The notes: generated by a model from the sequence alone, not told the origin. 64,000 nt of DNA from Paenibacillus arenilitoris (GCF_014705655.1 NZ_JACXIY010000028.1:50660-114659); one strand, 5' to 3'. Counted from the stretch's first letter, positions 7,855 through 17,034 are shown. Translations and numbers: made by a program.

Positions 7855-9258
7855 TTATCCATCGGATGAAGCCGGCTTAAGCGGGAGCCGGACGATAAAG
7901 CCCGCGCCCGCCCGCTGGTCGAATGCGGGATCCAGCATGATCGTCCCGCCGTGAATGGCGACGATCCGGTGCGCGATCGACAGGCCGAGACCGCTGCCGC
8001 CCTGGCTCCGGTCCCTCGAAGCATCCCCTTTGTAGAACCGTTCGAACAGGCGGTCTCGGTCCTCCTCGCGAATGCCGATGCCGGTATCGGCGATCCGCAC
8101 GACCGCGAACCCTTCCTGCTCCGTCAGCGTAAAAGCGATTTTGCCGCCTTCCGGCGTGAACTTCATGCTGTTGGACAGCAGGTTCATCCATACCTGGCTC
8201 AGCTGGTCGCGATCCGCCCGAATGACCGTCTCCTCCATCAGCAGCTCGACGGTCTGCCGCTTGGCCAGCCAATGCGGCTCGCAGACAAGCACGACGTCGC
8301 GCAGTTGGCGGTCCAGCCGGTACGTCTCCGGGTGAAAGGGATGCTGCTGCGAATCGAGCGACGCGAGATTCAGCAAATTTTCGCTCAGCCGGGACAGTCT
8401 GGTACTCTCCTGCTTAATGATGTTCACGTAGCGCTCCCGCTCCGCTTCGGTCACTTCCTCGCTCCGCAGCGCTTCGGCGAAGCCTTTGATCGACGTCAGC
8501 GGAGACTGAATCTCGTGCGACACGTTCGCCACGAAGTCCTGCCGCATCGTCTCGAGCTGCGACAGGCTGAGCGCCATCCGGTTCATGCTCCCGGCCAGCT
8601 CGCCGAGCTCGTCGCCGCGGCTGACCGGCAGTCGGACGGTGAAATCCCCTTCGGCCATCCGGGTCGCCGCGTTCGTCATCATTTTGAGCGGCTTCACCAA
8701 ATATCGGGCAGCCACCAGGATCAGCACGCCCCCGACGACCAGAATCGTGACGAGCAGCGTGACCGCCGTCCAAATGAAATTGCTGGCCTGCGGGAACCGG
8801 TCCGGCTGGACGAACAGCGCCCAGCTCTCGTTGCCGAGCAGGACGCGCTTGCCGAACGCGGGCGGCGACGGCGGGGCGTTGCTCCCCTGATCGTACGTGT
8901 TCACCCTCACGTTATGGCCCGCGAACGCGTTGACGAGCTGCTCGTACGTAAGGCGCCGGGCAAGCGCGTCGCCCCGCTCGCCTACCGTGACGAGCCGGTT
9001 GGCATGGTTCACCGCAACGATCGAAAGTCCTTGGAGCGACGACATTTCCTCCAGAAACTCCCCGATCGAGGAAGGCTCCGACACCGCGTACAGCTGCTCG
9101 ATGCGGTCGATCGCTTTGTCCAGCTGTTCCGGGAGCTGCCCTCTGGCATCGCGCTTGAACAGCTGGTTCGTGAACAGGAACGCGACGCCGATGCTGACCA
9201 GTACGATGATCAGGAACGTCGCCGTTATCCGGACATACAGGCTGCGGATCATGCCCAC
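7855..9258 (-). CDS. Sensor histidine kinase, HssS-like
   Basis: 467 residues: membrane segments at about 11-32 and 162-184 flanking an extracytoplasmic sensor, HAMP (about 186-238), HisKA with phospho-acceptor His248 in VSHEIQSPLTSIKGF, and an HATPase domain with N box (NLLSNSMKFTP), DTGIGI and GSGLGLSI. It overlaps the response regulator by 10 bp. The HEIQSPLTSI form of the H box is typical of haem sensor HssS, and an HssR-like site lies upstream of the operon, so a haem or haem-stress role is plausible. The usual target exporter hrtAB is not in the window. Confidence 0.88.
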   Translation of the reverse strand: MGMIRSLYVRITATFLIIVLVSIGVAFLFTNQLFKRDARGQLPEQLDKAIDRIEQLYAVSEPSSIGEFLEEMSSLQGLSIVAVNHANRLVTVGERGDALARRLTYEQLVNAFAGHNVRVNTYDQGSNAPPSPPAFGKRVLLGNESWALFVQPDRFPQASNFIWTAVTLLVTILVVGGVLILVAARYLVKPLKMMTNAATRMAEGDFTVRLPVSRGDELGELAGSMNRMALSLSQLETMRQDFVANVSHEIQSPLTSIKGFAEALRSEEVTEAERERYVNIIKQESTRLSRLSENLLNLASLDSQQHPFHPETYRLDRQLRDVVLVCEPHWLAKRQTVELLMEETVIRADRDQLSQVWMNLLSNSMKFTPEGGKIAFTLTEQEGFAVVRIADTGIGIREEDRDRLFERFYKGDASRDRSQGGSGLGLSIAHRIVAIHGGTIMLDPAFDQRAGAGFIVRLPLKPASSDG

Positions 9259-9923
9259 TCCTCCAGCCGGTAGCCGAGCCCGCGGATCGTCGCGATTCGG
9301 AAGCGGTAAGTCTCTTCCGGAAAGCGGTCGCGCAGCCGTTTGATATGTACGTCGACCGTGCGCTCATCGCCTTCGTAATCCATGCCCCATATCTGCTCGA
9401 TGAGCTGGTCGCGAGAGAACGTCTTGCCCGGGTAGCTTGCCAGCTTGAAGAGCAGCTCGAACTCCTTCGGCGGAAGCGTCACCTTCTCGCCGCACGCCGT
9501 CATATGAAAATCCGTCCGGTTCATCCGGATATCGCCGAATTCCACCGTCTGCGACGAGGCGATCCGGTATCGCTTGAGCAGCGCTTTGACGCGCGCGATC
9601 AGCTCCGGCGGGTCGAACGGCTTCACCATGTAATCGTCCGCCCCGAGCTCGAAGCCTTTCACCTTCTGGCTCGTCTCCCCCTTCGCCGTCAGCATGAGCA
9701 GCGGCATGTCGTAGCTTGCCCGCAGAGCGGCGCACAGCGCCCAGCCGTCCATGCGGGGCATCATCACGTCGATGACGGCAAGGTCCGGCTTGACGGCCTC
9801 CAGCTTGTCCAACGCGTCGACGCCGTCTGTCGCTTCGATAATCTGGTACCCTTCCCTGCGCAGAAAGAGGCTGACCAGCTCCCGGATGTTCGAATCGTCG
9901 TCCGCCACTACGATTTTTGCCAT
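9249..9923 (-). CDS. OmpR-family response regulator, HssR-like
   Basis: 224 residues: receiver domain with acidic pair at 8-10, phospho-acceptor Asp52 (DLAVIDVMMP) and Lys in MVKPFD, then a winged-helix DNA-binding domain ending GLGYRLEEW. The segment IWGMDYEGDERTVDVHIKRLR closely resembles HssR of staphylococci and bacilli. It is the first gene of a two-gene operon with the kinase, which overlaps its 3' end by 10 bp. A direct repeat at 9980-9999, upstream of its start, is a likely binding site. Confidence 0.9.
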   Translation of the reverse strand: MAKIVVADDDSNIRELVSLFLRREGYQIIEATDGVDALDKLEAVKPDLAVIDVMMPRMDGWALCAALRASYDMPLLMLTAKGETSQKVKGFELGADDYMVKPFDPPELIARVKALLKRYRIASSQTVEFGDIRMNRTDFHMTACGEKVTLPPKEFELLFKLASYPGKTFSRDQLIEQIWGMDYEGDERTVDVHIKRLRDRFPEETYRFRIATIRGLGYRLEEWA

Positions 9924-9979
9924 CTATCATACGCCTCCAGTCGTCCTTATGAAGTCACTAAGCTTAATGATACACCACC

Positions 9980-9999
9980 AACATGAACGTTACATGAAC
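9980..9999 (-). promoter_or_regulatory. Direct repeat resembling an HssR box
   Basis: On the minus strand GTTCATGTA, two bases, then GTTCATGTT: 9-bp direct repeats 11 bp apart, the usual layout for OmpR-family dimers. As I recall it, the HssR box of Staphylococcus and Bacillus anthracis is GTTCATATT-N2-GTTCATATT. The site lies between the response regulator and trxB and could act on either. Confidence 0.65.
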
Positions 10000-10082
10000 G
10001 ATATTGACATGGCTAGTTGATTATAATAATTTTAAAGTAGTACTCATTATTTCACGCAAGTTCCCGAATGGAGGAAATAGAT

Positions 10083-11027
10083 ATGGCATACAAAACGATT
10101 ATTATCGGCACCGGTCCCGCGGGACTGACCTCGGCCATTTACTTGGCGCGCGCGAACATGGAGCCTCTCGTGATCGAGGGCTGGCAGCCGGGCGGCCAAT
10201 TGACGACGACGACGGAGGTCGAGAACTTCCCCGGCTTCCCGGACGGCATCCTCGGCAGCGAGCTCATGTCCAACATGCGCAAGCAGGCGCAGCGCTTCGG
10301 CGCCACGTTCAAGACCGGCTCGGTGAAGAGCGTCGACTTCAGCAATCGTCCTTACACGCTTGACGTGGAAGGGCTCGGCCAGCTGCAGGCGGAATCGATC
10401 ATCATCTCGACCGGCGCTTCGGCCAAGTACCTCGGCATTCCGGGCGAACAGGACAACATCGGCCGCGGCGTAAGCACTTGCGCGACATGCGACGGCTTCT
10501 TCTTCCGCGGCAAAAAAATCATCGTCGTCGGCGGCGGCGACTCCGCGATGGAGGAAGCGGTGTTCCTTACCCGCTTCGCCTCCGAGGTGCGCCTCGTCCA
10601 TCGCCGCGAGGAGCTGCGCGCCTCGAAAATCATGCAGGACCGCGCGCGCCAGAACGACAAAATCGTATGGAGCCTGAATCGTACGCCGCTTGAGGTCGCG
10701 GCTACGGGCATGGGCCTTCAAGGACTCAAAGTACGCAACAACGAGACGGGCGAGGAGGAGCTGCTCGAGACGGACGGCCTGTTCGTGACGATCGGCCACA
10801 CCCCGAACACCGGCTTCCTCGGCGGCCAGGTCGACACCGACGAGCAAGGCTACATCGTCGTCAAGCCGGGCACGACGGAGACGAATATTCCGGGCGTATT
10901 CGCATGCGGCGACGTGCAGGACCGCCAGTACCGGCAGGCGATTACGGCCGCGGGCAGCGGCTGCATGGCGGCGCTGGACTGCGAACGCTTCTTGGAATCG
11001 CTGGCGCATGAGGCGGTACACGCTTAA
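10083..11027 (+). CDS. trxB: Thioredoxin-disulfide reductase
   Basis: 314 residues, an FAD/NADPH enzyme that reduces thioredoxin. Seen: FAD-binding GTGPAGLTSAIYLARA at the N-terminus, redox-active CATC at Cys133/Cys136, NADPH-binding VVGGGDSAMEEA, and the C-terminal FACGDVQDRQYRQAITAAGSG. I chose ATG 10083 rather than 10068 because GGAGG lies between them, 8 bases before 10083. Length equals the family norm. Transcribed divergently from the HssRS-like pair. Confidence 0.96.
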   Translation: MAYKTIIIGTGPAGLTSAIYLARANMEPLVIEGWQPGGQLTTTTEVENFPGFPDGILGSELMSNMRKQAQRFGATFKTGSVKSVDFSNRPYTLDVEGLGQLQAESIIISTGASAKYLGIPGEQDNIGRGVSTCATCDGFFFRGKKIIVVGGGDSAMEEAVFLTRFASEVRLVHRREELRASKIMQDRARQNDKIVWSLNRTPLEVAATGMGLQGLKVRNNETGEEELLETDGLFVTIGHTPNTGFLGGQVDTDEQGYIVVKPGTTETNIPGVFACGDVQDRQYRQAITAAGSGCMAALDCERFLESLAHEAVHA

Positions 11028-11033
11028 TTCTTT

Positions 11034-11061
11034 TTTTGTAAACGTACTGGTACAAAAAGTG
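11034..11061. other. Short inverted repeat after trxB
   Basis: TTTTTGTA and TACAAAAA flank a ten-base loop just after the trxB stop. It could be a weak terminator or an operator; the rest of 11062-11170 shows nothing recognisable. Confidence 0.3.
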
Positions 11062-11170
11062 CAAATTATGTATAATTACTTTGTTGAGAGATACAATAGA
11101 AAGGCAATGCTACCGCAACCATTTGTTCTCCATGCTTCGCACGAGCGGCGCCTGAACAAGTTTATGGAAA

Positions 11171-11220
11171 AGGTACAACCTCGGCTGGAATGAGCGGAGG
11201 TTGTGCCTTTTTCTTGTTTT
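11171..11220 (+). terminator. Rho-independent terminator between trxB and the amylase gene
   Basis: AGGTACAACCTC pairs with GAGGTTGTGCCT (one G-T pair) and is followed by a T-rich tail (TTTTTCTTGTTTTT). Confidence 0.75.
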
Positions 11221-11260
11221 TACGCAATTCCATCATATGTCCAGAAGGAGCGATCATCCG

Positions 11261-13312
11261 ATGTTATTAGAAGCGATTTATCACAGGCCGAAGCAGAACT
11301 GGGCGTACGCCTACGACGGCAAGACGCTGCACCTCCGTCTGCGCGCGAAAAAAGGCGACGCGTTAACCGTAGAGGCCGTCGTCGGCGACAAATACGCGTG
11401 GGCGCAGACGGTCACGACCGCGCCCATGCGCATTTTTGCATCCGACGCCCTGTTCGATTACTGGGAGACGACGGTGATCCCGCCCTTCCGCAGGCTGCGC
11501 TACGCGTTCCGTCTGACCAGCGGCGAGGAGACGCTGTACATGACGGAGCAAGGCTTCGTCCCGGAGCTGCCGGACAATCCGAATTCGTTCTTCGACTTCC
11601 CTTACCTGAACCCCGTCGACGTCTTCGAGCCGCCGGCTTGGGTGAAGGATGCCGTCTTCTATCAAATCTTCCCCGAGCGGTTCGCGAACGGCGATCCGTC
11701 GATTAACCCCGAGAACGTGGAGCCTTGGGGCGGCGAGCCGACGCCGCGAAACTTCTTCGGCGGCGACCTGCAGGGCGTCCTCGACCATCTCGACCATATC
11801 GCTTCGCTCGGCATTAACGCGGTGTACTTTACGCCGATCTTCGAAGCGACGACGAACCATAAATACGATACGCAGGATTACATGAAGGTCGATCCGCATT
11901 TCGGCACGAACGAGAAGCTGAAGGAGCTGGTGGACGCCTGCCACGCCCGCGGCATCCGCGTCCTGCTCGATGCGGTGTTCAACCATTCGGGCCGTACGTT
12001 CCCGCCGTTCGTCGACGCGCAGAAGAACGGCCGCCAATCGAAGTATGCGGACTGGTTCCACGTCCGGGAATGGCCGCTTCAGGTCGTGGACGGCGTGCCT
12101 AGCTACGAGACGTTCGCGTTCGAGCCCCTCATGCCGAAGCTGAATACGGAGCACCCCGAAGTGAAGCAGTATTTGCTTGAGGTCGCCCGCTACTGGATCG
12201 AGGAGATCGGCATCGACGGCTGGCGGCTTGACGTCGCCAACGAGGTCGATCACCAGTTTTGGCGCGAATTCCGGCAGACGGTGAAGGCCGTCAATCCCGA
12301 GGCGTACATTCTCGGCGAAATTTGGCATGATTCGATGATGTGGCTGCAGGGCGATCAGTTCGACGCGGTCATGAACTACCCGTTCACGAACGCGGTGCTC
12401 GACTTCTTCGCCTATCGGAAGATCGGCGCGCAGGCGTTCGCCGACGCGATCGGCGCGCAGCTTGCCGCCTATCCCCAGCAGGTGACGGAATCGGCGTTCA
12501 ACCTGCTGGACAGCCACGATACGCCGCGCCTGCTGACGATTTGCGGCGGCAATGCCGACGCGATGAAGCTGGCCTCGCTGTTCCAGCTCACTTATCCGGG
12601 AACGCCGTGCATTTATTACGGCGACGAAGTCGGCCTGGACGGCGGCGGCGATCCGGGCTGCCGCAAGTGCATGGTGTGGGACCCGGCGGAGCAAAATGCG
12701 GAGCTGCTGCAGTTCTACACGGCAGCGATCGCGCTTCGCCATGGCAACCGCGCGCTGCGCAGCGCGGATATCCGCTTCGTGCACGTCGGCGAGGCGGACG
12801 GCACGCTCGCGTACGAGCGGCGCGGCGGCGGCCAGCGGCTGCTCGTCGCGCTGAACGCGCGCGGCGAAGCGGCGGAGCTCCGCTTCGCCGTCGACGCGGC
12901 GCCTGCGGCGGACGAAGGCGCGCCGCACGCGGTCGGCTTCGCGGGCTTCGCCGCAGCCGGCGACGGCGCAGGCGGACCGGCAGGCGATGCGGCAGGCGCA
13001 GGTTCCGCTGATCGCGCCGAAGCCGCGGCAGTCCCTACGACAGGCGCCGCTGCTGAGGCCGATGCGTCAGACGCCGGTTCGGTTGTCGCTGCCGCAACCG
13101 CGGCTGCCTCTGCGACAGCGGCCGGTTCAGCATCGGCCATTGCCCCGGCTGCTCCTGTGGCGGCGGCGCCGATGGGCGGCGTCTCGTCCTGGTCGCCGCT
13201 GCTCGCAAGCGGCGGCGTCGACGGCGCGACGCTGACGAGCGATTCCGCAGGCGAGTTGCTGATCGCGCTGCCGGCATACGGCTTCGTCGTGCTGCAGCAA
13301 GTTATCGCTTAA
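11261..13312 (+). CDS. Neopullulanase/cyclomaltodextrinase-type alpha-amylase (CBM34 + GH13) with an Ala/Gly-rich insertion
   Basis: 683 residues. An N-terminal CBM34-like domain (about 1-125) precedes the GH13 barrel (VFYQIFPERFANGD onward). Catalytic residues by family: nucleophile Asp in DGWRLDVANE, acid/base Glu in ILGEIW, third Asp in NLLDSHDTPR. No signal peptide, so cytoplasmic breakdown of maltodextrins or cyclodextrins is expected. Start ATG 11261 has AGAAGGAG upstream. Oddity: residues ~545-643, where the C-terminal beta domain should be continuous, are a run of mostly Ala, Gly, Pro and Ser; the domain resumes with SSWSPLLASGG and LPAYGFVVLQ. Confidence 0.9.
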   Translation: MLLEAIYHRPKQNWAYAYDGKTLHLRLRAKKGDALTVEAVVGDKYAWAQTVTTAPMRIFASDALFDYWETTVIPPFRRLRYAFRLTSGEETLYMTEQGFVPELPDNPNSFFDFPYLNPVDVFEPPAWVKDAVFYQIFPERFANGDPSINPENVEPWGGEPTPRNFFGGDLQGVLDHLDHIASLGINAVYFTPIFEATTNHKYDTQDYMKVDPHFGTNEKLKELVDACHARGIRVLLDAVFNHSGRTFPPFVDAQKNGRQSKYADWFHVREWPLQVVDGVPSYETFAFEPLMPKLNTEHPEVKQYLLEVARYWIEEIGIDGWRLDVANEVDHQFWREFRQTVKAVNPEAYILGEIWHDSMMWLQGDQFDAVMNYPFTNAVLDFFAYRKIGAQAFADAIGAQLAAYPQQVTESAFNLLDSHDTPRLLTICGGNADAMKLASLFQLTYPGTPCIYYGDEVGLDGGGDPGCRKCMVWDPAEQNAELLQFYTAAIALRHGNRALRSADIRFVHVGEADGTLAYERRGGGQRLLVALNARGEAAELRFAVDAAPAADEGAPHAVGFAGFAAAGDGAGGPAGDAAGAGSADRAEAAAVPTTGAAAEADASDAGSVVAAATAAASATAAGSASAIAPAAPVAAAPMGGVSSWSPLLASGGVDGATLTSDSAGELLIALPAYGFVVLQQVIA

Positions 13313-13320
13313 GCGCTCAT

Positions 13321-13353
13321 AAGGGCGGCCCTCCTGCGGGGCCGCCCTTTTTT
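13321..13353 (+). terminator. Rho-independent terminator of the neopullulanase gene
   Basis: AAGGGCGGCC/GGCCGCCCTT stem followed by TTTTTT, eight bases after the stop codon. Confidence 0.9.
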
Positions 13354-13363
13354 CCGGGGCATA

Positions 13364-13549
13364 TAGTATCAAAATTTGAAACTAATCGACTTCGGGAGCT
13401 ATCAAAATCGGTTATAGTCTCAAATTTTGAAATAAATCAATGGATATCAGGTGGTGAGCGACAGGTTAGGCGTGAACAGTTTCAAATATTGAGACTATTC
13501 GAAAGCCAAGAGGAGGAACTCGCAGAATATTTTCAATTTTTGATACTAG
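13364..13549. repeat. Four-palindrome array with TCAAAwwTTGA cores
   Basis: Palindromes with consensus TAGTnTCAAA..TTTGAnACTA are centred at 13374, 13425, 13487 and 13538, giving spacings of 51, 62 and 51 bp. The core differs from the other arrays but the spacing is the same. No T-tracts follow, so they are not ordinary terminators. The remainder, 13550-13878, shows no gene; it holds the leader of the NO synthase gene. Confidence 0.85.
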
Positions 13550-13878
13550 CCATTGCCCGGGCAAGTCGGATGCGCGGCCTATCGACTGGTTATAGCAACA
13601 CCGCTCCAGCAGCCCTCCAATTCCCCCAACTTCCGCTCGATCCGCCTCTACACTAACCTATTCCATTCCAACTGCCTCCCGAATCCCAAACGCTGAACGG
13701 CAACCTCCGCTAGCTAAGAATGACGAACCGAAGCAGCCTCGCATGCCTCGCGTTCGCCCTGTGACCGCCTTATTTTGTCCACATCTCCTGTGTCGGAATG
13801 TTGAACAGCGACACGATGGCCCCGCCCGTCGGTTATACTAAGCACAACTACAAAACTTCTGTTAAAAGAGGGATAAGC

Positions 13879-14967
13879 TTGCATACGGCACAGGCACTTT
13901 ACCACGAAGCGAGAGCATTCATAGAAACTTGCTATACGGAAACAGGCAAGGCGGAACTTATCGAGGGCAGACTGAGGCAAATTCAAGCCGACATCGAGCA
14001 ATCCGGCTATTATGAGCATACGGAGGAAGAACTGACTTACGGGGCAAAAATGGCATGGAGAAACAGCAATCGCTGCATCGGGAGATTATTCTGGCAATCG
14101 CTGGACGTCATCGACGCCAGGCATCTTGCGACGGAAGAGGACATCTGCGGCGCCCTCCTGCGCCACATCCGAACGGCAACGAACAACGGCGCCGTCAAAC
14201 CGACCATTACGGTGCTGAAGCCGGCCGTCCGGCAGCGGCAGCAGGTTCGCATCTGGAATCATCAGCTGATCCGCTACGCCGGATACGAAACGGAACACGG
14301 CATCATCGGAGACCCGGCATCCGTATCCTTTACGAAAGCATGCATGGAGATGGGATGGTCCGGACCGGGCACCCCTTTCGATGTATTGCCGCTCGTCATA
14401 CAGCACGGATCCCGCAAGCCGAAATGGTTTGATATCCCGGAGGAGCTCGTGCTCGAGGTGCCCATTTCCCATCCGAGCCATCCTGCCCTGGACGAGCTCC
14501 GGCTCAAATGGTACGCCGTTCCGATCATCGCGGATATGCGGCTTGAAATCGGAGGCATTGCGTACACGGCCGCGCCGTTCAACGGCTGGTACATGGGAAC
14601 GGAGATCGGCGCGCGGAACTTGGCCGACCAGGACCGCTATAACCTGCTCCCGCGGACCGCCGCCCTTCTCGGGCTCGATTCGCGCAGCAATGCGACGCTT
14701 TGGAAAGACCGGGCGCTGATCGAGCTGAACATCGCGGTGCTGCATTCGTTCAAAACGGCCGGCGTCAGCATCGTCGACCATCATACGGCGGCCGCGCAAT
14801 TCGGGCGGTTCGAAGAGAAGGAGGCGGCATGCGGACGCCAAGTAACCGGCGACTGGTCCTGGCTGATTCCGCCCGTCTCTCCCGCTGCCACGCACATTTT
14901 CCATAAATCCTACGACGACGCGCGGGCCCGCCCCAATTTCTTTTACCAGGAACCGCCCTTTGAATGA
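13879..14967 (+). CDS. nos: Bacterial nitric oxide synthase oxygenase
   Basis: 362 residues, oxygenase domain only, converting L-arginine to NO and citrulline with an external reductase. Haem-ligand Cys66 lies in AWRNSNRCIGR; further conserved blocks are WNHQLIRYAGY, APFNGWYMGTEIGARNLAD, VSIVDHHTAAAQF and GDWSWLIPPVSPAATHIFH (substrate, pterin and dimer regions). I chose the TTG start at 13879 because AAGAGGGA lies about 7 bases upstream and the length then matches B. subtilis Nos (363). Monocistronic by context. No reductase or pterin gene is adjacent. Confidence 0.95.
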   Translation: MHTAQALYHEARAFIETCYTETGKAELIEGRLRQIQADIEQSGYYEHTEEELTYGAKMAWRNSNRCIGRLFWQSLDVIDARHLATEEDICGALLRHIRTATNNGAVKPTITVLKPAVRQRQQVRIWNHQLIRYAGYETEHGIIGDPASVSFTKACMEMGWSGPGTPFDVLPLVIQHGSRKPKWFDIPEELVLEVPISHPSHPALDELRLKWYAVPIIADMRLEIGGIAYTAAPFNGWYMGTEIGARNLADQDRYNLLPRTAALLGLDSRSNATLWKDRALIELNIAVLHSFKTAGVSIVDHHTAAAQFGRFEEKEAACGRQVTGDWSWLIPPVSPAATHIFHKSYDDARARPNFFYQEPPFE

Positions 14968-14972
14968 CCGTA

Positions 14973-14999
14973 CAAGGAAACCGAGATTCGGTTTCCTTG
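14973..14999. terminator. 12-bp perfect hairpin between nos and the convergent aminopeptidase gene
   Basis: CAAGGAAACCGA, loop GAT, TCGGTTTCCTTG, six bases after the nos stop. There is no clear T-tract on either strand, so it may be a weak bidirectional terminator or an mRNA-stabilising stem. Confidence 0.5.
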
Positions 15000-15064
15000 C
15001 GCAAGAACGCAAGAAGACGACCACCGTTTTTGCGTCGCTTTGTTAGGCCGAACGAACCTCAAGG

Positions 15065-16297
15065 CTATGCCCAGTTCCCTGCCCGAAAGACGGGCTCGAT
15101 CGTACCGTCCGGCAATTCGCCGTCAATGTCCAGCTCGGCGGAGCCGATCATGAAATCGACATGAGTCAGGCTGACATTGGCGCCGCGTGCGAGCAGCTCG
15201 TCCTGCCCCAGCTTCGTCCCGCCCTCCAGGTTGGAGGGATACGCGCTGCCGAGCGCCAGATGGCAGGAAGCGTTCTCGTCGATGCCCGTATTGTAGAAAA
15301 TCCGCTTCATGCGCGAGATCGGCGAATCATGCGGAACCAGCGCCACCTCGCCCAAATAGGATGCGCCTTCGTCCGTCTCCAGCAGCGAGGTCATATGCTC
15401 ACGGCCCGAAGCCGCGTCGTATTCGACAACCTTGCCGTCCTTGAACGTAAGCTTGAGGCCTTCGACGAGCCGTCCGTTCAGGTTAAGCGGCATCGTGCTG
15501 GACACCGTCCCGTTCACCCCTTCGCGGCGGGGCATCGAGTAGACCTCTTCCGTCGGCATATTGGGGACGAAATAAACGCCCCGCTCGTTCTCTCCGCCGC
15601 CGCCGCGCCACAGATGGCCTTCCGGCAGCTCCACGCGGAGATCGGTGCCCGGCGCGCGGTAATGCAAGCTGCGGTACCGCTTGGCGTTCATCCGCTCTTG
15701 CGCTTTTTTCAGATGCGCGATATGATCCCGCCAAGCCTGGACGGGGTCGTCGGCGTGCACCCGGTTCATCCGGAACACCGCTTCCCACATCGCGTCCGCG
15801 CGGCGCTCTTCGGGCAGATCGGCGAATACTTTATCCGCCCACGCACGCGTCGGCGCTTTGATCAGCGACCAGCTGATGCGGTGGTTGCGGGTATACGCCT
15901 GATAGTTTTTGCGGGCGACGGCGGCCGCCTTCACCGCTGTCGCGACCTTCTTCGAATCGATGCCTTCGAACAGCGCGGGATCCGGCACTTTGATATGCAA
16001 AATCGCGCCGCCCTCTTCGGCCATCCGCTCCAGCGCGTCGGCCTGCCACTGCGGATAATAGCCGAAGGAATCCTCCGGCGCCTTCTCGAACCGAATGCGC
16101 GTAACCGCTTCGTCCTCCCAATCGACCAGCACCAGCTTGGCGCCCGCTTCGTACGCCTTGGCCACGACGAGACGGGTGAATTCCGCCAATTCCAGCGGCG
16201 AGTGCACGGTCAGCACCTGTCCGGGCTGCACGTTAACGCCGACTTTGACGACCAGATTCGCGTATTTCGCCAGCAGTTCCTTAAATCCGTCCATCAT
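15065..16297 (-). CDS. M29-family metallo-aminopeptidase (AmpS/PepS type)
   Basis: 410 residues, the family length. Thermophilic-type leucyl aminopeptidases release N-terminal residues from peptides in the cytoplasm using two metal ions. Metal-ligand segments are visible: NMPTEEVYSMP, YLGEVALVPHDSP, IFYNTGIDENASCHLALG and THVDFMIGSAELDIDG. Start ATG 16297 follows GGAGG by six bases. Convergent with nos; single gene. Confidence 0.92.
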   Translation of the reverse strand: MMDGFKELLAKYANLVVKVGVNVQPGQVLTVHSPLELAEFTRLVVAKAYEAGAKLVLVDWEDEAVTRIRFEKAPEDSFGYYPQWQADALERMAEEGGAILHIKVPDPALFEGIDSKKVATAVKAAAVARKNYQAYTRNHRISWSLIKAPTRAWADKVFADLPEERRADAMWEAVFRMNRVHADDPVQAWRDHIAHLKKAQERMNAKRYRSLHYRAPGTDLRVELPEGHLWRGGGGENERGVYFVPNMPTEEVYSMPRREGVNGTVSSTMPLNLNGRLVEGLKLTFKDGKVVEYDAASGREHMTSLLETDEGASYLGEVALVPHDSPISRMKRIFYNTGIDENASCHLALGSAYPSNLEGGTKLGQDELLARGANVSLTHVDFMIGSAELDIDGELPDGTIEPVFRAGNWA

Positions 16298-16420
16298 TCC
16301 ATGCCTCCATTCCGGTTTAAACGGTACCGTACCAGTGTACCACCGATGGCCGCTTTCATGAAATGAGCGTAGCAGATTGATGGTCCGATCGGCCTGCGAT
16401 CCGGCTGACCCGAATATACG

Positions 16421-16449
16421 AAAAAGACCTTCCGCTGCCGGAAGGCCTT
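16421..16449 (-). terminator. Rho-independent terminator of the ArsR/SRPBCC unit
   Basis: CCTTCCG-GCAG-CGGAAGG on the minus strand followed by TCTTTTT, 20 bases after the SRPBCC stop. Confidence 0.8.
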
Positions 16450-16468
16450 CGTCTCCATTCGTATGCGC

Positions 16469-16981
16469 TTATTGCTGCTGCGCCTGCAGGTACTCGCCAA
16501 GACGGTCCCAAGTTTCGGCAATCCCTTGCTCCATCCCCATCTCGATGACGGATTTGAGCGCTTCTTCGGAAACGTACACGCCGCGGTTGACGATCTTCGT
16601 CTTGCCGTCCTCCTCGATGAAGGACATCGTCACTTCGGTCGCAGGCATCTCGTCCGATTCCGTCCCTTCGGCATCCGAGAAATAGTCGGTGTAGACGATT
16701 TGATTCGGCTGGTCGATCTCTTGATAGACCGACTTGCCCCACGATTCGTAGCCGAAAAAATCCCCCTGGTTCTTGTCGACGCACTTCATGCAGTAGTGCC
16801 AGAAGCCGCCCGGACGAAAATCCATGTTCGATACGGTAACTTCCCAGCCGCGCGGTCCCCACCACTTCTTCAAATGCTCGGCATCGGAGAACACCTTGAA
16901 CACGAGCTCCCGCGGCGCATCGAACACCCGCTCCAGCGTAATGACATTTCCGTCTACCTTCGTAATCATCTGGCTTGCCAT
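16469..16981 (-). CDS. SRPBCC (AHSA1-like) domain protein
   Basis: 170 residues of the Bet v1-like fold. Typical segments: VFDAPRELVFKVFSDAEHLKKWWGP at the N-terminus, GGFWHYCMKCVDKNQG and the C-terminal GIAETWDRLGEYL. Such proteins bind hydrophobic ligands; the substrate is unknown. It follows an ArsR regulator (gap 53 bp), the usual pairing for this family. A second ArsR/SRPBCC pair lies at 57369-58219. Confidence 0.85.
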   Translation of the reverse strand: MASQMITKVDGNVITLERVFDAPRELVFKVFSDAEHLKKWWGPRGWEVTVSNMDFRPGGFWHYCMKCVDKNQGDFFGYESWGKSVYQEIDQPNQIVYTDYFSDAEGTESDEMPATEVTMSFIEEDGKTKIVNRGVYVSEEALKSVIEMGMEQGIAETWDRLGEYLQAQQQ

Positions 16982-17034
16982 AATTAAATTCCTCCTAATA
17001 ATGGTTTATAATTTGTAATTGAAAAACGATAAGG

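Noticed and set aside
13364..13549. CRISPR array or tandem terminators
   Set aside because: Repeats are ~20 bp imperfect palindromes with unequal 51/62 spacing, no uniform repeats or cas genes, and no T-tracts.
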